DNA of 38,705 nucleotides from JAZKJD01 sp040384585 (GTDB lineage: Bacteria; Pseudomonadota; Gammaproteobacteria; Diplorickettsiales; Diplorickettsiaceae): contig JAZKJD010000029.1 of NCBI GenBank assembly GCA_040384585.1, positions 1-38,705 on the forward strand, read 5' to 3'. Under the pieces are notes generated by a model that saw only the letters and a list, made by a program, of their open reading frames with translations, was not told the DNA's origin and ran no database searches. Each line of letters starts with the position of its first letter. Within the stretch, counting starts at the first letter, position 1. A program made the position numbers and the translations under genes. Shown one piece after another: positions 16,830 through 25,669 of the stretch.

Positions 16830-17020
16830 GTCATTTTTGCGACCAGAGATTCTTTGCCTATCTTTAGCCGCTATAGTGTGCCATTAGCTGATTTGTGGTA
16901 AAAAGGATGTTAAATGCAACCTCCAGGTAAATCCAGAATACCTCATTGAAAACTGGTAATTTTAGGGCATGTCGTCGTTTCAAATGGTGGCATATCCTAG
17001 TCAATAAATAGAGAAAAGAT

Positions 17021-17260
17021 ATGGCACGTATTACTGTCGAAGACTGCTTAAGAAAAGTCCAAAATCACTTTGAATTAGTGATTGTAGCATCAAAACGTGC
17101 GAGGCAAATTGCCAAAGGGGGCTTGGCTTTGGTAGATCCTGAGAATGATAAACCCACTGTCATCGCACTTAGAGAAATCGCCAGCGGACGACTTAATGAA
17201 GCAGAGGGAAAACTTAATAATCAAAGTATACCGCCGGCTTATGAAGATGAGAAATCGTAA
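17021..17260 (+). CDS. rpoZ: RNA polymerase omega subunit
   Basis: The 79-residue protein starts MARITVEDCLRKVQNHFELV and contains ASKRARQIAKGG and VIALREIASGRL, the conserved omega blocks. Omega helps the assembly of the beta' subunit and is part of the (p)ppGpp binding site in proteobacteria. The ribosome site AGAGAAAAG precedes the ATG. spoT follows 95 bp downstream, the usual order in gammaproteobacteria, and it links the alarmone target with the alarmone enzyme. Confidence 0.95.
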   Translation: MARITVEDCLRKVQNHFELVIVASKRARQIAKGGLALVDPENDKPTVIALREIASGRLNEAEGKLNNQSIPPAYEDEKS

Positions 17261-17355
17261 AATACATGGCGAGCGATATCTTCGATCACGTGGCTGGCCT
17301 AAGCAAAGCGTTTTTATGTTACCCCGCGTCTATCTAAGCTGATCGGGGGTCTTGC

Positions 17356-19470
17356 ATGCAACTGTTTAGTGAACTCAAACAAGAACTGCAAGAATACTTA
17401 TCCTCTGATCTGATCCAACGAATCTATAGTGCTTATCAGTTTGCTGCTAAAGCCCACGCTGGTCAGCAGCGACATAGCGGCGATCCTTATATCACCCATC
17501 CCCTTGCTGTTGCCAAAATTCTTGCACAAATGCGCATGGATCCACAAACGCTTATCGTCGCTATTCTGCATGATGTCATTGAAGACACTGCCATTGAAAA
17601 AAATGTCCTAACCGCTACCTTTGGTTCTGAAATTGCCGAATTGGTTGATGGCATGAGCAAACTGACACAAATTCAATTTCAAAATCGCGCCGAAGCACAA
17701 GCGGAAAATTTTCGTAAAATGTTGCTAGCGATGGCAAAAGATATTCGTATTATCTTGATTAAATTGGCGGATAGGCTGCATAACATGCGTACGCTTGCGG
17801 TAGTTCCTGCCGAGAAACGCCAGCGTATTGCTAGAGAAACACTGGATATCTATGCGCCAATAGCACAACGTTTAGGGATGCATGCTATACGTATTGAGTT
17901 AGAAGATCTCTGTTTGTTAAGTCTTTATCCCTGGCGTTACCGCATCTTACAAACGGCATTACAGAAAACTAGGCGTAAACGCAAAGCATTACTTAGTAAA
18001 ATCGAAGCGGATTTAAGGGCTTGTCTGCAACAACATCACTTACAACCCAGTGAGATTTGGCATAAAAAAAAGCATCTATATCCCATTTATAAAAAAATGC
18101 GTGAAAATCATTTAGCGTTTCATGAAATTATAGATGTGCCTATTTTTTGCATTATTGTCGATAGCATTGACAGTTGTTATCGCGTTCTGGGCGCTGTACA
18201 TAATTTATATAAGCCATTACCGGATCACTTTCACGACTATATTGCCTTGCCTAAGGCTAATGGGTACCAGGCTTTACATACCACCTTATTTGGCCCTAAT
18301 ACCTCAATACATATTCAAATCCGCACCATTGGCATGGATAACTGTGCGGAACATGGTATCGTTAGTTATTGGCTTGAGCAAAACAAAGAAAACGAACTGA
18401 GACCACATGTACGTGCACGTGAATGGCTGAAACGGCTACTCGATATTCAAAAAACCACTCCTAGCTCTTTAGAATTTATTGAGACGGTTAAAATTGATCT
18501 TTTCCCTAGTGATATTTATATTTTTACACCGAAAGGTGATATTATTGAGCTCTCCCAGAAAGCTACACCTGTCGATTTCGCTTACGCCATTCATTCTGAT
18601 ATAGGCAACCATTGTATTGCTGCTAGAATTGATAAACAGTTAGTTCCTCTGAGCAATCCATTGCAAAGTGGACAAACCGTGGAAATTATTACCGATATCC
18701 AAGCTTTGCCAGATTCACGCTGGTTAGATTTTGTTGCTACTGGGCGAGCACGTAGTCACATTCGTCAATTTTTTAAAACAAAACAGCATAACGAGGCCGT
18801 ACAATTAGGCCAACGCTTACTCGATAACACCTTACTGCCTTTAGGTAAAGATACTGCTCACCTAATAGAAAAATATCTCAATAAAACCTTAATCAAATTT
18901 CATTATGACTCCTTTGAGGATCTGCTGGAAGCAATAGGTTTTGGTTATATCCATCCACTGTTAATTGTTCCGACTTTGTGTAACGTAAAAACAATTTCTA
19001 AAAAAGAGAACGCCAGCCTTTTACCTTTATTTCTTAAAAATGCAGACAATAGTTTAATTACATTTTCTGAATGCTGTCGCCCTATTCCTGATGATGAAAT
19101 TATTGGCTTACTTAATGCGGGGCATGGTCTTACAGTACACCTACAGCGTTGTAAATATGTGGTACGATTGTTGAAAAAAAACCATGAGCGCGGTGTTCCT
19201 TTGCAATGGGAAAAAATGACCGAGGGTTTCTTTAAAACAGATGTCCATATTGAAACCCTGAATCAACGCGGTGTTCTTGCACATTTAACGCATCACATTG
19301 CTAAAGCCAGCGCCAATATTGACAACATTAAAGTTGAAAGTCGTGACCAGAAGCATTGTATCGTGCATTTTACTTTATCGCTTAGAAATCGAAAACATCT
19401 TGCTGAATTGATTCGCCTACTTCGAACCGTTAAAACCATTGTGAAAATCACACGTCATCGATCTTTATGA
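17356..19470 (+). CDS. spoT: (p)ppGpp synthetase/hydrolase (RelA/SpoT homologue)
   Basis: This 704-residue stringent-response enzyme has the standard order. The HD hydrolase domain (about residues 30-150) shows HSGDPYITHPLAVAKILA, AILHDVIEDT and LADRLHNMRTL. The synthetase domain (about 215-335) shows KKHLYPIYKKM and DYIALPKANGYQALHTTLFGP. The TGS domain (about 390-450) shows IYIFTPKGDIIEL and VDFAYAIHSDIGNHC. A conserved Cys block (SECCRPIPDDEIIG) and a C-terminal ACT domain (from about 630) follow. The hydrolase residues HD and ED are intact, so it can at least degrade (p)ppGpp, and the synthetase part looks complete. No relA is seen in the window. The end is convergent with panC. Confidence 0.95.
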   Translation: MQLFSELKQELQEYLSSDLIQRIYSAYQFAAKAHAGQQRHSGDPYITHPLAVAKILAQMRMDPQTLIVAILHDVIEDTAIEKNVLTATFGSEIAELVDGMSKLTQIQFQNRAEAQAENFRKMLLAMAKDIRIILIKLADRLHNMRTLAVVPAEKRQRIARETLDIYAPIAQRLGMHAIRIELEDLCLLSLYPWRYRILQTALQKTRRKRKALLSKIEADLRACLQQHHLQPSEIWHKKKHLYPIYKKMRENHLAFHEIIDVPIFCIIVDSIDSCYRVLGAVHNLYKPLPDHFHDYIALPKANGYQALHTTLFGPNTSIHIQIRTIGMDNCAEHGIVSYWLEQNKENELRPHVRAREWLKRLLDIQKTTPSSLEFIETVKIDLFPSDIYIFTPKGDIIELSQKATPVDFAYAIHSDIGNHCIAARIDKQLVPLSNPLQSGQTVEIITDIQALPDSRWLDFVATGRARSHIRQFFKTKQHNEAVQLGQRLLDNTLLPLGKDTAHLIEKYLNKTLIKFHYDSFEDLLEAIGFGYIHPLLIVPTLCNVKTISKKENASLLPLFLKNADNSLITFSECCRPIPDDEIIGLLNAGHGLTVHLQRCKYVVRLLKKNHERGVPLQWEKMTEGFFKTDVHIETLNQRGVLAHLTHHIAKASANIDNIKVESRDQKHCIVHFTLSLRNRKHLAELIRLLRTVKTIVKITRHRSL

Positions 19471-19507
19471 AGGATTTTCGGTCCTAGAGCGGTATAACCG
19501 ATCACTT

Positions 19508-19625
19508 AACGGGGAAAGCCAAGCTTCCACCCCGTTATTCAAGGGGAGAAATCGCGATTCTCCCCTTGAAAATCCCAATCGCGCAAGGAAAGCACTTGAA
19601 AATGCGAGATCGCATTTTCAAGTGC
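19508..19625. terminator. Three tandem hairpins between convergent spoT and panC
   Basis: Three perfect inverted repeats lie in a row. AACGGGG (19508-19514) pairs with 19530-19536. TTCAAGGGGAGAA (19538-19550) pairs with 19558-19570. GCACTTGAAAATGCGA (19592-19607) pairs with 19610-19625 across only 2 bases. There is no T-run directly after them, so they are not classical intrinsic terminators. Their place between convergent genes suggests bidirectional termination or 3'-end protection. They may also be decayed repeat elements. Confidence 0.6.
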
Positions 19626-19640
19626 AATGGGTATATTAGA

Positions 19641-19776
19641 CTTCTTTCCAAACCCAGTAATTTACTTGATTTCTAGGCGAACGATTGGCGAGGACCGGAG
19701 TTTACATGAGTCAATGAGGACTGTAGCTGGGCGTTCAACAACGAAATCAAGTAAAATTACCCAGTTTGGAAAGAAG
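19641..19776. repeat. Family 3 palindromic element entering the panC 3' end
   Basis: Arms of about 33 bp, starting CTTCTTTCCAAAC (19641) and ending GTTTGGAAAGAAG (19776), are complementary apart from a few changes. The centre has CGAGGACCGGAGTTTACATG then AGTCAATGAGGACTG, which resembles the centre at 22600-22640 upstream of priA. The right arm contains the panC stop codon (19747-19749). Confidence 0.8.
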
Positions 19777-20526
19777 CCTATTATCGATAAGGCGGATTTC
19801 GTCTAACCACACAGCGGCTAAACGCCGACCCCAGTGGTCAGCCACATAGTCGACTTTAAAGCCCAAAGCTTCTAGTTCTTTATTTGTATCTTTTAGATTT
19901 TGTGCTTTTTGTAAAATTTCTGGGAAAGATCGTGCTTTTTTTCGCTGTTCTTGTGTTAACCGTGAATTTCTGGAACTTAATGCCAAACCATCTTCTGCAC
20001 GTACCGTTGGGCAAGCGATGACTTCTGTTTCTAAAAAAATTGCTTGAGTCATTTTTTGAATAAGTAACAGTTGTTGATAGTCTTTTTCACCGTAATAAGA
20101 ACGCGTTGGTTTGACGATGTTCAAATATTTTAAAACAACCGTTAACATGCCGGTAAAATGGCTAGGTCGAAATTGTCCTTCTAATATTTTGCTTAATTCC
20201 GTGGTTTCATCCACTTGAATCTGATAGTTATCAGGATAAATAGCTTGCTTGTCTAGTAGCAGCAAATAATCAATTTTTTGCTGGGAAAGTAAGGCTTTGT
20301 CTGTTTCTAAGGTGCGCGGATAGTTTATAAAATCTGTGATGTGATTAAATTGGGTGGGATTGATAAAGATAGCGGCTACGGTTACATCATTTTCTTGCTG
20401 AGAACGCAAACATAAACTTAAATGACCGGCATGCAAGTGGCCCATGGTATGCACAAAGCCAATACTTTTATTCTGTATTTTTTTTCGAATGGTTTTCCAT
20501 TCAGCAAAGTTAGTAACTGTGTTCAT
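19747..20526 (-). CDS. panC: Pantothenate synthetase
   Basis: It joins pantoate and beta-alanine with ATP to make pantothenate. The 259-residue protein has the nucleotidyl-transferase motif HTMGHLHAGHLSL near residue 26, FINPTQF, YYGEKDYQQL and the KMSKS-like LSSRNSRL. The family consensus PTMGxLHxGH reads HTMGHLHAGH here. At 259 residues it is shorter than the usual 280. The family end RLIDN is followed by RLLSKLGNFT, which is read from the arm of a palindromic element, so insertion of the element has changed the C-terminus. It starts inside panB (17-bp overlap) with GGAGAG upstream. Confidence 0.92.
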   Translation of the reverse strand: MNTVTNFAEWKTIRKKIQNKSIGFVHTMGHLHAGHLSLCLRSQQENDVTVAAIFINPTQFNHITDFINYPRTLETDKALLSQQKIDYLLLLDKQAIYPDNYQIQVDETTELSKILEGQFRPSHFTGMLTVVLKYLNIVKPTRSYYGEKDYQQLLLIQKMTQAIFLETEVIACPTVRAEDGLALSSRNSRLTQEQRKKARSFPEILQKAQNLKDTNKELEALGFKVDYVADHWGRRLAAVWLDEIRLIDNRLLSKLGNFT

Positions 20527-21295
20527 GCGCTGGAAACTCTCCTTGTTTTACTGATTGGGCATAATCATCGACACTTTGGCTAAGTAATTGACTAGCAGTC
20601 AAAAACTGTTTGACAAATTTTGGCTTGAAACCTAGGGTTAAGCCGAATAGATCCTGCATCACTACTATTTGGCCATCGGTATCAGGACCTGCACCAATTC
20701 CGATTGTTGCTATTTTTAGGTGTTGGGTAATTTCTTTGGCTAGTGCTGCTGGAATGCATTCCAATACCAGTGCAAAACAACCTGCTTCTTGCAAAGCCAA
20801 GGCATCTTGTTTTAATTGCTGAGCGGCGGAGGCTGTTTTTCCTTGGACTTTATAACCACCTAATATGTGCACAAGTTGCGGAGTTAAACCAAGATGGCCC
20901 ATGATCGGAATACCGGATTCAACTAAATGGGAGACTAATGCTAGATTGCCCGCAGCACCCTCTAGTTTAATAGCGTGTGCACCTGCTTGCATTAATTTTC
21001 CAGCTGCAGAAACACTTTTACTGAGTGATTTGCGATAGCTTAAGAAGGGTAGATCGCCGATGATAAACTTAGCGCCTGCACCACGACTGACAGCAGCGGT
21101 ATGTAATTCCATCATCATCAATGTTGCCATCACAGTATTTGTAAAACCGTGCATGGTCATTGCCAAACTGTCCCCGACCAATAAGGCATCGATAGGAGAA
21201 TCTTTAAGAATTTTTGCTGTGGTATAATCATAACAAGTGAGCATTACGATTTTTTCTTTTGCCAGTTTTTTTTTATAGAAAATCTGGCTATGCAT
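20510..21295 (-). CDS. panB: 3-methyl-2-oxobutanoate hydroxymethyltransferase
   Basis: This is the first step of pantothenate synthesis: ketoisovalerate plus methylenetetrahydrofolate gives ketopantoate. The 261-residue protein has VMLTCYDYTTAKIL, LLVGDSLAMTMHGF, the metal-binding DLPFLSYR, IKLEGAAG, GHLGLTPQ, LVLECIPAALAKEIT and GIGAGPDTDGQIVVMQDLFGL. Together with panC this gives a local route to pantoate and pantothenate. The ketopantoate reductase (panE) and panD are not in the window. The ATG at 21295 has no strong ribosome site. Confidence 0.95.
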   Translation of the reverse strand: MHSQIFYKKKLAKEKIVMLTCYDYTTAKILKDSPIDALLVGDSLAMTMHGFTNTVMATLMMMELHTAAVSRGAGAKFIIGDLPFLSYRKSLSKSVSAAGKLMQAGAHAIKLEGAAGNLALVSHLVESGIPIMGHLGLTPQLVHILGGYKVQGKTASAAQQLKQDALALQEAGCFALVLECIPAALAKEITQHLKIATIGIGAGPDTDGQIVVMQDLFGLTLGFKPKFVKQFLTASQLLSQSVDDYAQSVKQGEFPAHEHSY

Positions 21296-21455
21296 CAGTT
21301 GCCGCTCTGCAGAGTACAGATGTGGAACGAAATAGTGGTACCTGTCGCATGATCAAGTCCTCATCGGGTCATTATTTTAGGATTCGCTTATCTTTGCCAT
21401 CAAGGTCAAAGTAAAGCGGTAGTTTAATGTAGCGCGTACCCATGCACAAGCTAAT

Positions 21456-21471
21456 TGCAACACACCCTAAC
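21456..21471. repeat. Solo arm of a family 1 element in the panB-waaC spacer
   Basis: ATTGCAACACACCCTAA matches the right end of the family 1 palindromes, but the rest of an element is not visible. It is probably a decayed copy. The remaining 200 bp between the divergent panB and waaC genes has no clear promoter match. Confidence 0.45.
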
Positions 21472-21540
21472 CTTAACACACATCTCTCTTTATGCTAGCG
21501 TAGTGGTATTACCTCCGTGTATTACCTTAACAGTTATTTC

Positions 21541-22503
21541 ATGCGTGTTTTAATCATAAAAATGTCTTCGATGGGCGATATCATCCATACATTACCTGCT
21601 GTTAGTGATGCAGCTAATGTACTCCCTGGAATCCAATTTGATTGGGTTGCTGAAGAAGCCTTTACCGAAATACCGACTTGGCATAAAAATGTTAATCGGG
21701 TGATCCCTATCGCTTTGCGTCGATGGCGAAAACAAGTCTGGTGCGCCTTACAGCAGGGTGAAATAAAACGCTTCTATAGACAATTACGCTTACAATACTA
21801 TGATAAGGTAATCGATGCGCAAGGATCTATCAAAAGTGCAGTGGCCACACGTTTAAGTCATGGTTATCGTTTAGGAATGGATAAAAACTCGGTAAGAGAG
21901 GTTTTCGCTGATTTAGCGTATCAAGAAAAATTTTCAGTGCCGCGCAAACAACATGCGATTAGCCGTCTACGCCAATTGTTTGCACAAGCGCTCGGATATC
22001 CATTAGCGGAAAGCGTTCCACACTATGGCATAGTGAAAAATCGTTTGCACTCGGCAAAATTAGATCTGCCAAAAGACTACCTAGTCGTTGTACCTAATGC
22101 GAGTTGGTCAGCAAAATGTTGGCCAGAAGCTTCCTGGACACTGTTATTAGAAAAAACTGCGCAAGAAGGAATTCCTGTTGTTATCCCTTGGGGTGATGAA
22201 GAAGAAAGGAAACGAGTCATACGAATTCGTAGAGGTAACCAGAGCGTAACTGTGTTACCACATTTACGCTTAAGTGAAATAGCAAGCTTATTCTCACATG
22301 CCAAAGCAGTGGCGTGCGTTGATACCGGATTAAGTCATCTGGCAGCAGCATTGGCAACACCGACAATCGTTTTGTATGGGCCAACGGATCCTAAGTTAAT
22401 AGGAACCATAGGACCGTCACAGATTCATTTACAGGCTACAGGCAATCAAATAGTTTCTGTAGAAACGGTATGGCAAGCACTTAGACAGGTTTTAGTTATT
22501 TGA
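21541..22503 (+). CDS. waaC: Lipopolysaccharide heptosyltransferase I
   Basis: This GT9-family enzyme adds the first heptose to the Kdo of the LPS inner core at the inner membrane. It has 320 residues from ATG 21541 (MRVLIIKMSSMGDIIHTLPA). The GTG 24 bp upstream is rejected because homology begins at MRVLIIK. Motifs are SSMGDIIHTLPAVSDA, DAQGSIKSA, VVVPNASWSAKCWPEASW, and the nucleotide-sugar binding end VDTGLSHLAAALATPTIVLYGPTDPKLIG. The DxGLSHLAAAL block is the family signature. It shows that a heptose-containing core is made. Confidence 0.92.
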   Translation: MRVLIIKMSSMGDIIHTLPAVSDAANVLPGIQFDWVAEEAFTEIPTWHKNVNRVIPIALRRWRKQVWCALQQGEIKRFYRQLRLQYYDKVIDAQGSIKSAVATRLSHGYRLGMDKNSVREVFADLAYQEKFSVPRKQHAISRLRQLFAQALGYPLAESVPHYGIVKNRLHSAKLDLPKDYLVVVPNASWSAKCWPEASWTLLLEKTAQEGIPVVIPWGDEEERKRVIRIRRGNQSVTVLPHLRLSEIASLFSHAKAVACVDTGLSHLAAALATPTIVLYGPTDPKLIGTIGPSQIHLQATGNQIVSVETVWQALRQVLVI

Positions 22504-22556
22504 TTTAGGGTGTGTATCCTCGCCTAATGACGATTTTTGGTTAAATAAATGGCGCT

Positions 22557-22682
22557 TATACTCAAAGCAATTGGGTTTTCGGCAAGGCGCCGCGAAGACG
22601 AGCAACCGGAGTGTATGCATGAATCATGAGGATTGCGAGCTGAGTGGCAACGCAGACCGAAAATTCAAGTGCGAAGGGTATA
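22557..22682. repeat. Family 3 palindromic element overlapping the priA 5' end
   Basis: The arms are imperfect complements (left starting TATACTCAAAGCA, right ending TGCGAAGGGTATA). The centre reads GCAACCGGAGTGTATGCATG, then AATCATGAGGATTGCGAGC. A TAGGGTGTGT solo arm of family 1 precedes it at 22506. The usable priA start codons lie inside it. Confidence 0.7.
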
Positions 22683-24685
22683 TTTTAAGAGTTGCACTTC
22701 CAGTGCCAATCAACCACTATTTTGATTATCTGGCACCTACAGATTTCGTTAATATTGCGTTAAAAAAAGGATTACGTGTATTAGTCCCATTTGGAAGACG
22801 ACAGAAAATAGGTTTTTTAGTTGAAGTTAGCGAGACTTCTTCTTTTCCATCCTCACGACTGAAAACAGCATTAGCCGTTCTCGATAAAGAACCTCTTTTA
22901 CCTGATTCATTATTGCATTTACTTGAATGGACAAGCCGTTATTATCACTATCCTTTCGGCGAAGTATTTGCCAATGCATTACCTCCCCTCTTAAGGAAGC
23001 AAAGAAAAGGTAATAACCTTACTGTTGCTGAGATCTCATCAATAAAAAGTAGCGATGATAATGAAATGGCGGCACCCACTGTCGCATTGAACATGCAACA
23101 GCAAGCAGCGGTAGATACCGTAACGCAATCCTTAGGAACATTTAAACCTTTTTTACTACACGGCGTCACAGGAAGTGGAAAAACAGAAGTTTATCTCGAA
23201 GTGATTGCAGCCACACTCTATCGAAAGGAACAGGTCTTGGTATTAGTCCCTGAGATTGGCTTAACGCCGCAAATGCTGGCACGCTTTCAAAACCGTTTTT
23301 CCGTTCCATTAGTGTTATTTCACTCAGGACTTACTGATAAACAACGTTTAAAGCATTGGTTGTTAGCTAAAACCGGTCACGCAAGCATTATTATGGGTAC
23401 GCGCTCCGCTCTATTTACGCCGCTGCTTCACCCGGGCCTGATTATTATTGATGAAGAACATGATTCGTCGTTTAAACAGCAAAAAGGACTACGTTATCAT
23501 GCACGGGATTTAGCATTGATGCGCGCCAAATTGGAAAATATCCCGATAATATTAGGATCGGCAACTGCTTCTTTAGAAAGTATAGCCAATGCTAGGCAGA
23601 AACGTTATCATTTTTTGTCGTTACCAAATCGTGCAGGCAACGCCGTTCAACCTCATCTTCGTTTTATTGACCTCCGCCATCAGAAACTTGATCAGGGATT
23701 TTCTCCTGTATTATTACAAAGCATGGAACAACACCTGAAAAATCAAGGACAAGTTCTATTATTTTTAAATCGGCGTGGTTTCGCGCCGCTTACGATTTGT
23801 CATGCCTGTGGTTGGACCGCTGATTGTCCGCACTGTGATCAGAAAATGACATTTCACAAAGCCCCTATGCATCTACAGTGTCATTATTGTAGCTACCGTT
23901 GCCCTCTAGCCTCTCGCTGTCCTGCTTGCCAAGAAGATCAGTTAGTTGTAATAGGTCAAGGTACGCAGCGTCTAGAAGCCACATTAAAAAAATATTTTCC
24001 AGAGGTTGGTATAGCGCGCCTCGATCGAGATAATACACGGCGAAAAGGAAGTTTAGAGGATTTATTAAAAAATATACACCAAGGAGAAAGTCAAATTTTA
24101 ATAGGGACGCAAATGTTAGCAAAAGGACATCATTTCCCTAATGTCACACTAGTCGGTATTTTAGAGACCGATGCAGGATTATTTAGTGCTGATTTTCGTG
24201 CCTTGGAACGAACTGGACAACTTGTCATGCAAGTAGCGGGGCGTGCTGGTCGGGCAGATAAGCCCGGTGAAGTCTTGATTCAAACGCATCATCCTGAACA
24301 TCCTTCATTGATGCATTTAATAAATGAAGGTTATCTTAGTTTTAGTAAAAAATTATTAGTAGAAAGACGATTATCGATGTTGCCTCCCTATACCCACTTA
24401 GCATTAGTTTTGGCAGAAGCAATATCGTCTTCTTATCCATTGAATTTTTTAAATGAAATTAAGCAATGCGCTAATCAACTACAAAAAAATGTCGCAGTAT
24501 TAGGTCCTATTCCTGCCTTATCACCGCGTCGAGCAGGATATTATCGTGCCCAATTATTATTTCAAGCAACAAAACGTAATGATTTGCATAACTTGTTGAA
24601 ATCACTAACAAAATTGATTCCTGGATTGAGCAACCGCCGTCGCGTACGTTGGTCGCTGGATGTTGATCCATTAGAAATTATCTGA
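22619..24685 (+). CDS. priA: Primosomal protein N' (replication restart helicase)
   Basis: This superfamily 2 DNA helicase recognises stalled forks and reloads the replisome. Homology begins at YILRVALPVPINHYFDYLAP (22679 on). The ATP site GVTGSGKTEVYLE and the Walker B box IIDEEHDSSFKQQKG follow. A zinc domain with eight Cys (CHACGWTADCPHCD, CHYCSYRCPLASRCPAC) and the helicase block AKGHHFPNVTLVGILETDAG and QVAGRAGRADKPGEVLIQT come after that. From ATG 22619 it is 688 residues; a TTG at 22571 is the only longer choice. Both starts lie in a palindromic element, so the first 20 residues (MNHEDCELSGNADRKFKCEG) are not family sequence. Either the element supplies the start, or translation begins at a rare codon near 22682. 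Confidence 0.92.
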   Translation: MNHEDCELSGNADRKFKCEGYILRVALPVPINHYFDYLAPTDFVNIALKKGLRVLVPFGRRQKIGFLVEVSETSSFPSSRLKTALAVLDKEPLLPDSLLHLLEWTSRYYHYPFGEVFANALPPLLRKQRKGNNLTVAEISSIKSSDDNEMAAPTVALNMQQQAAVDTVTQSLGTFKPFLLHGVTGSGKTEVYLEVIAATLYRKEQVLVLVPEIGLTPQMLARFQNRFSVPLVLFHSGLTDKQRLKHWLLAKTGHASIIMGTRSALFTPLLHPGLIIIDEEHDSSFKQQKGLRYHARDLALMRAKLENIPIILGSATASLESIANARQKRYHFLSLPNRAGNAVQPHLRFIDLRHQKLDQGFSPVLLQSMEQHLKNQGQVLLFLNRRGFAPLTICHACGWTADCPHCDQKMTFHKAPMHLQCHYCSYRCPLASRCPACQEDQLVVIGQGTQRLEATLKKYFPEVGIARLDRDNTRRKGSLEDLLKNIHQGESQILIGTQMLAKGHHFPNVTLVGILETDAGLFSADFRALERTGQLVMQVAGRAGRADKPGEVLIQTHHPEHPSLMHLINEGYLSFSKKLLVERRLSMLPPYTHLALVLAEAISSSYPLNFLNEIKQCANQLQKNVAVLGPIPALSPRRAGYYRAQLLFQATKRNDLHNLLKSLTKLIPGLSNRRRVRWSLDVDPLEII

Positions 24686-24699
24686 CAAATATATTTTAT

Positions 24700-24765
24700 C
24701 CTAGGTTCTGTCTCTAACGTTATGATTGTCGTCATCCGCAAGGCGAAAACAGCCAAAAAAACGGA
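24700..24765. repeat. Partial family 3-like repeat after priA
   Basis: It starts CTAGGTTCTGTCTCTAAC (complement found again at 34988-35005, at the end of the 650-residue gene). It continues GCAAGGCGAAAACAGCC and then ACGGAGTTTACAC, the centre motif of family 3. No right arm is visible, so this is a half or decayed element. Confidence 0.55.
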
Positions 24766-24805
24766 GTTTACACAACGTAAAAATGTAAATTACAAAAAAT
24801 AGCAA

Positions 24806-25579
24806 CTAAGCAAAAAGATAGCGGGCGCTTAAAAAAATACTATTCGCATGTAGGTTGGCGTTTTGTAATATGCCAATGGAAGGCGTAGTAGAGCCATTGA
24901 CTGTAAATACATTATTCACCTTATTTTTTCCAAAATCATCATAGAAATAGCCTAGGCTTAGCCAAAAATCATCTTTGACAGGGTAATCTATACCTGCACC
25001 GAGACTATAACTAAAATCTCCTGTTAGCGTAGTAGAACCACTAAGTTGGTTTGCAAAGATTGGCGAATTTACGAAAAACTGACTAATCCTATTAAATGAA
25101 ACGCCTAAGCCCATTGCAACATAAGGCATTAATTTTTTCCATTGATAAATATCCGCTTTCGTCATGATAAGCCAACTTTCCTGCTGCATTCTGTAATTAT
25201 AATTAGTAGGCCCAGGGTCTACAGAAGGTGTCTGCGAAAATCCATACACATTAACCGGAGAAGTGTAGCGGTGCTGCAAACCCACATTAATACTAGGCAA
25301 CCATGGATACTCTTGTGACCATCGATAACCGATACCAACAAAGAAAAATGGCGTGCTATAGGAATTTCCAGTACGTAAGTTACCTAGAACAGTTGTTCCA
25401 TTGGGAGATTCTAAAAAACTATTACTACGTGCATAGTCATAGGTTTTTCCGACACCTAGATCAAAATAAAAACGGTGAGGATGGCAATAAGATTGGGTAG
25501 TTGACGTCGTTTCTGCATAGACCACATTTGAAGTTAAACCTATTATACCTGCAAGCGTTACCATCCTTGTAAAATGCAT
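24806..25579 (-). CDS. Outer-membrane beta-barrel protein
   Basis: This 257-residue protein has a signal peptide (cleavage likely after VYA, about residue 22). The rest alternates hydrophobic and polar residues rich in Tyr, Ser and Gly, with strands such as YFDLGVGKTYDYA, FFFVGIGYRW, SINVGLQHRYTSP, YVAMGLGVSFN, SYSLGAGIDYPV, DFWLSLGYFYDDF and a final SIFLSARYLFA. The pattern fits an 8- to 10-strand barrel of the OmpW/opacity-like kind. The last residue is Ala and not the usual Phe or Trp, though Phe is next to last. The start is well supported by AAGGAGCTAAA before the ATG. The function is unknown, and exposure on the surface to the host is possible. Confidence 0.8.
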   Translation of the reverse strand: MHFTRMVTLAGIIGLTSNVVYAETTSTTQSYCHPHRFYFDLGVGKTYDYARSNSFLESPNGTTVLGNLRTGNSYSTPFFFVGIGYRWSQEYPWLPSINVGLQHRYTSPVNVYGFSQTPSVDPGPTNYNYRMQQESWLIMTKADIYQWKKLMPYVAMGLGVSFNRISQFFVNSPIFANQLSGSTTLTGDFSYSLGAGIDYPVKDDFWLSLGYFYDDFGKNKVNNVFTVNGSTTPSIGILQNANLHANSIFLSARYLFA

Positions 25580-25669
25580 TTTAGCTCCTTATTTCAATGC
25601 TCTTTTCATAGACTATTTTCAGTTAAACTATAGCCTAAAAAGATAAGAACTCAACACCTAATGAAACAG

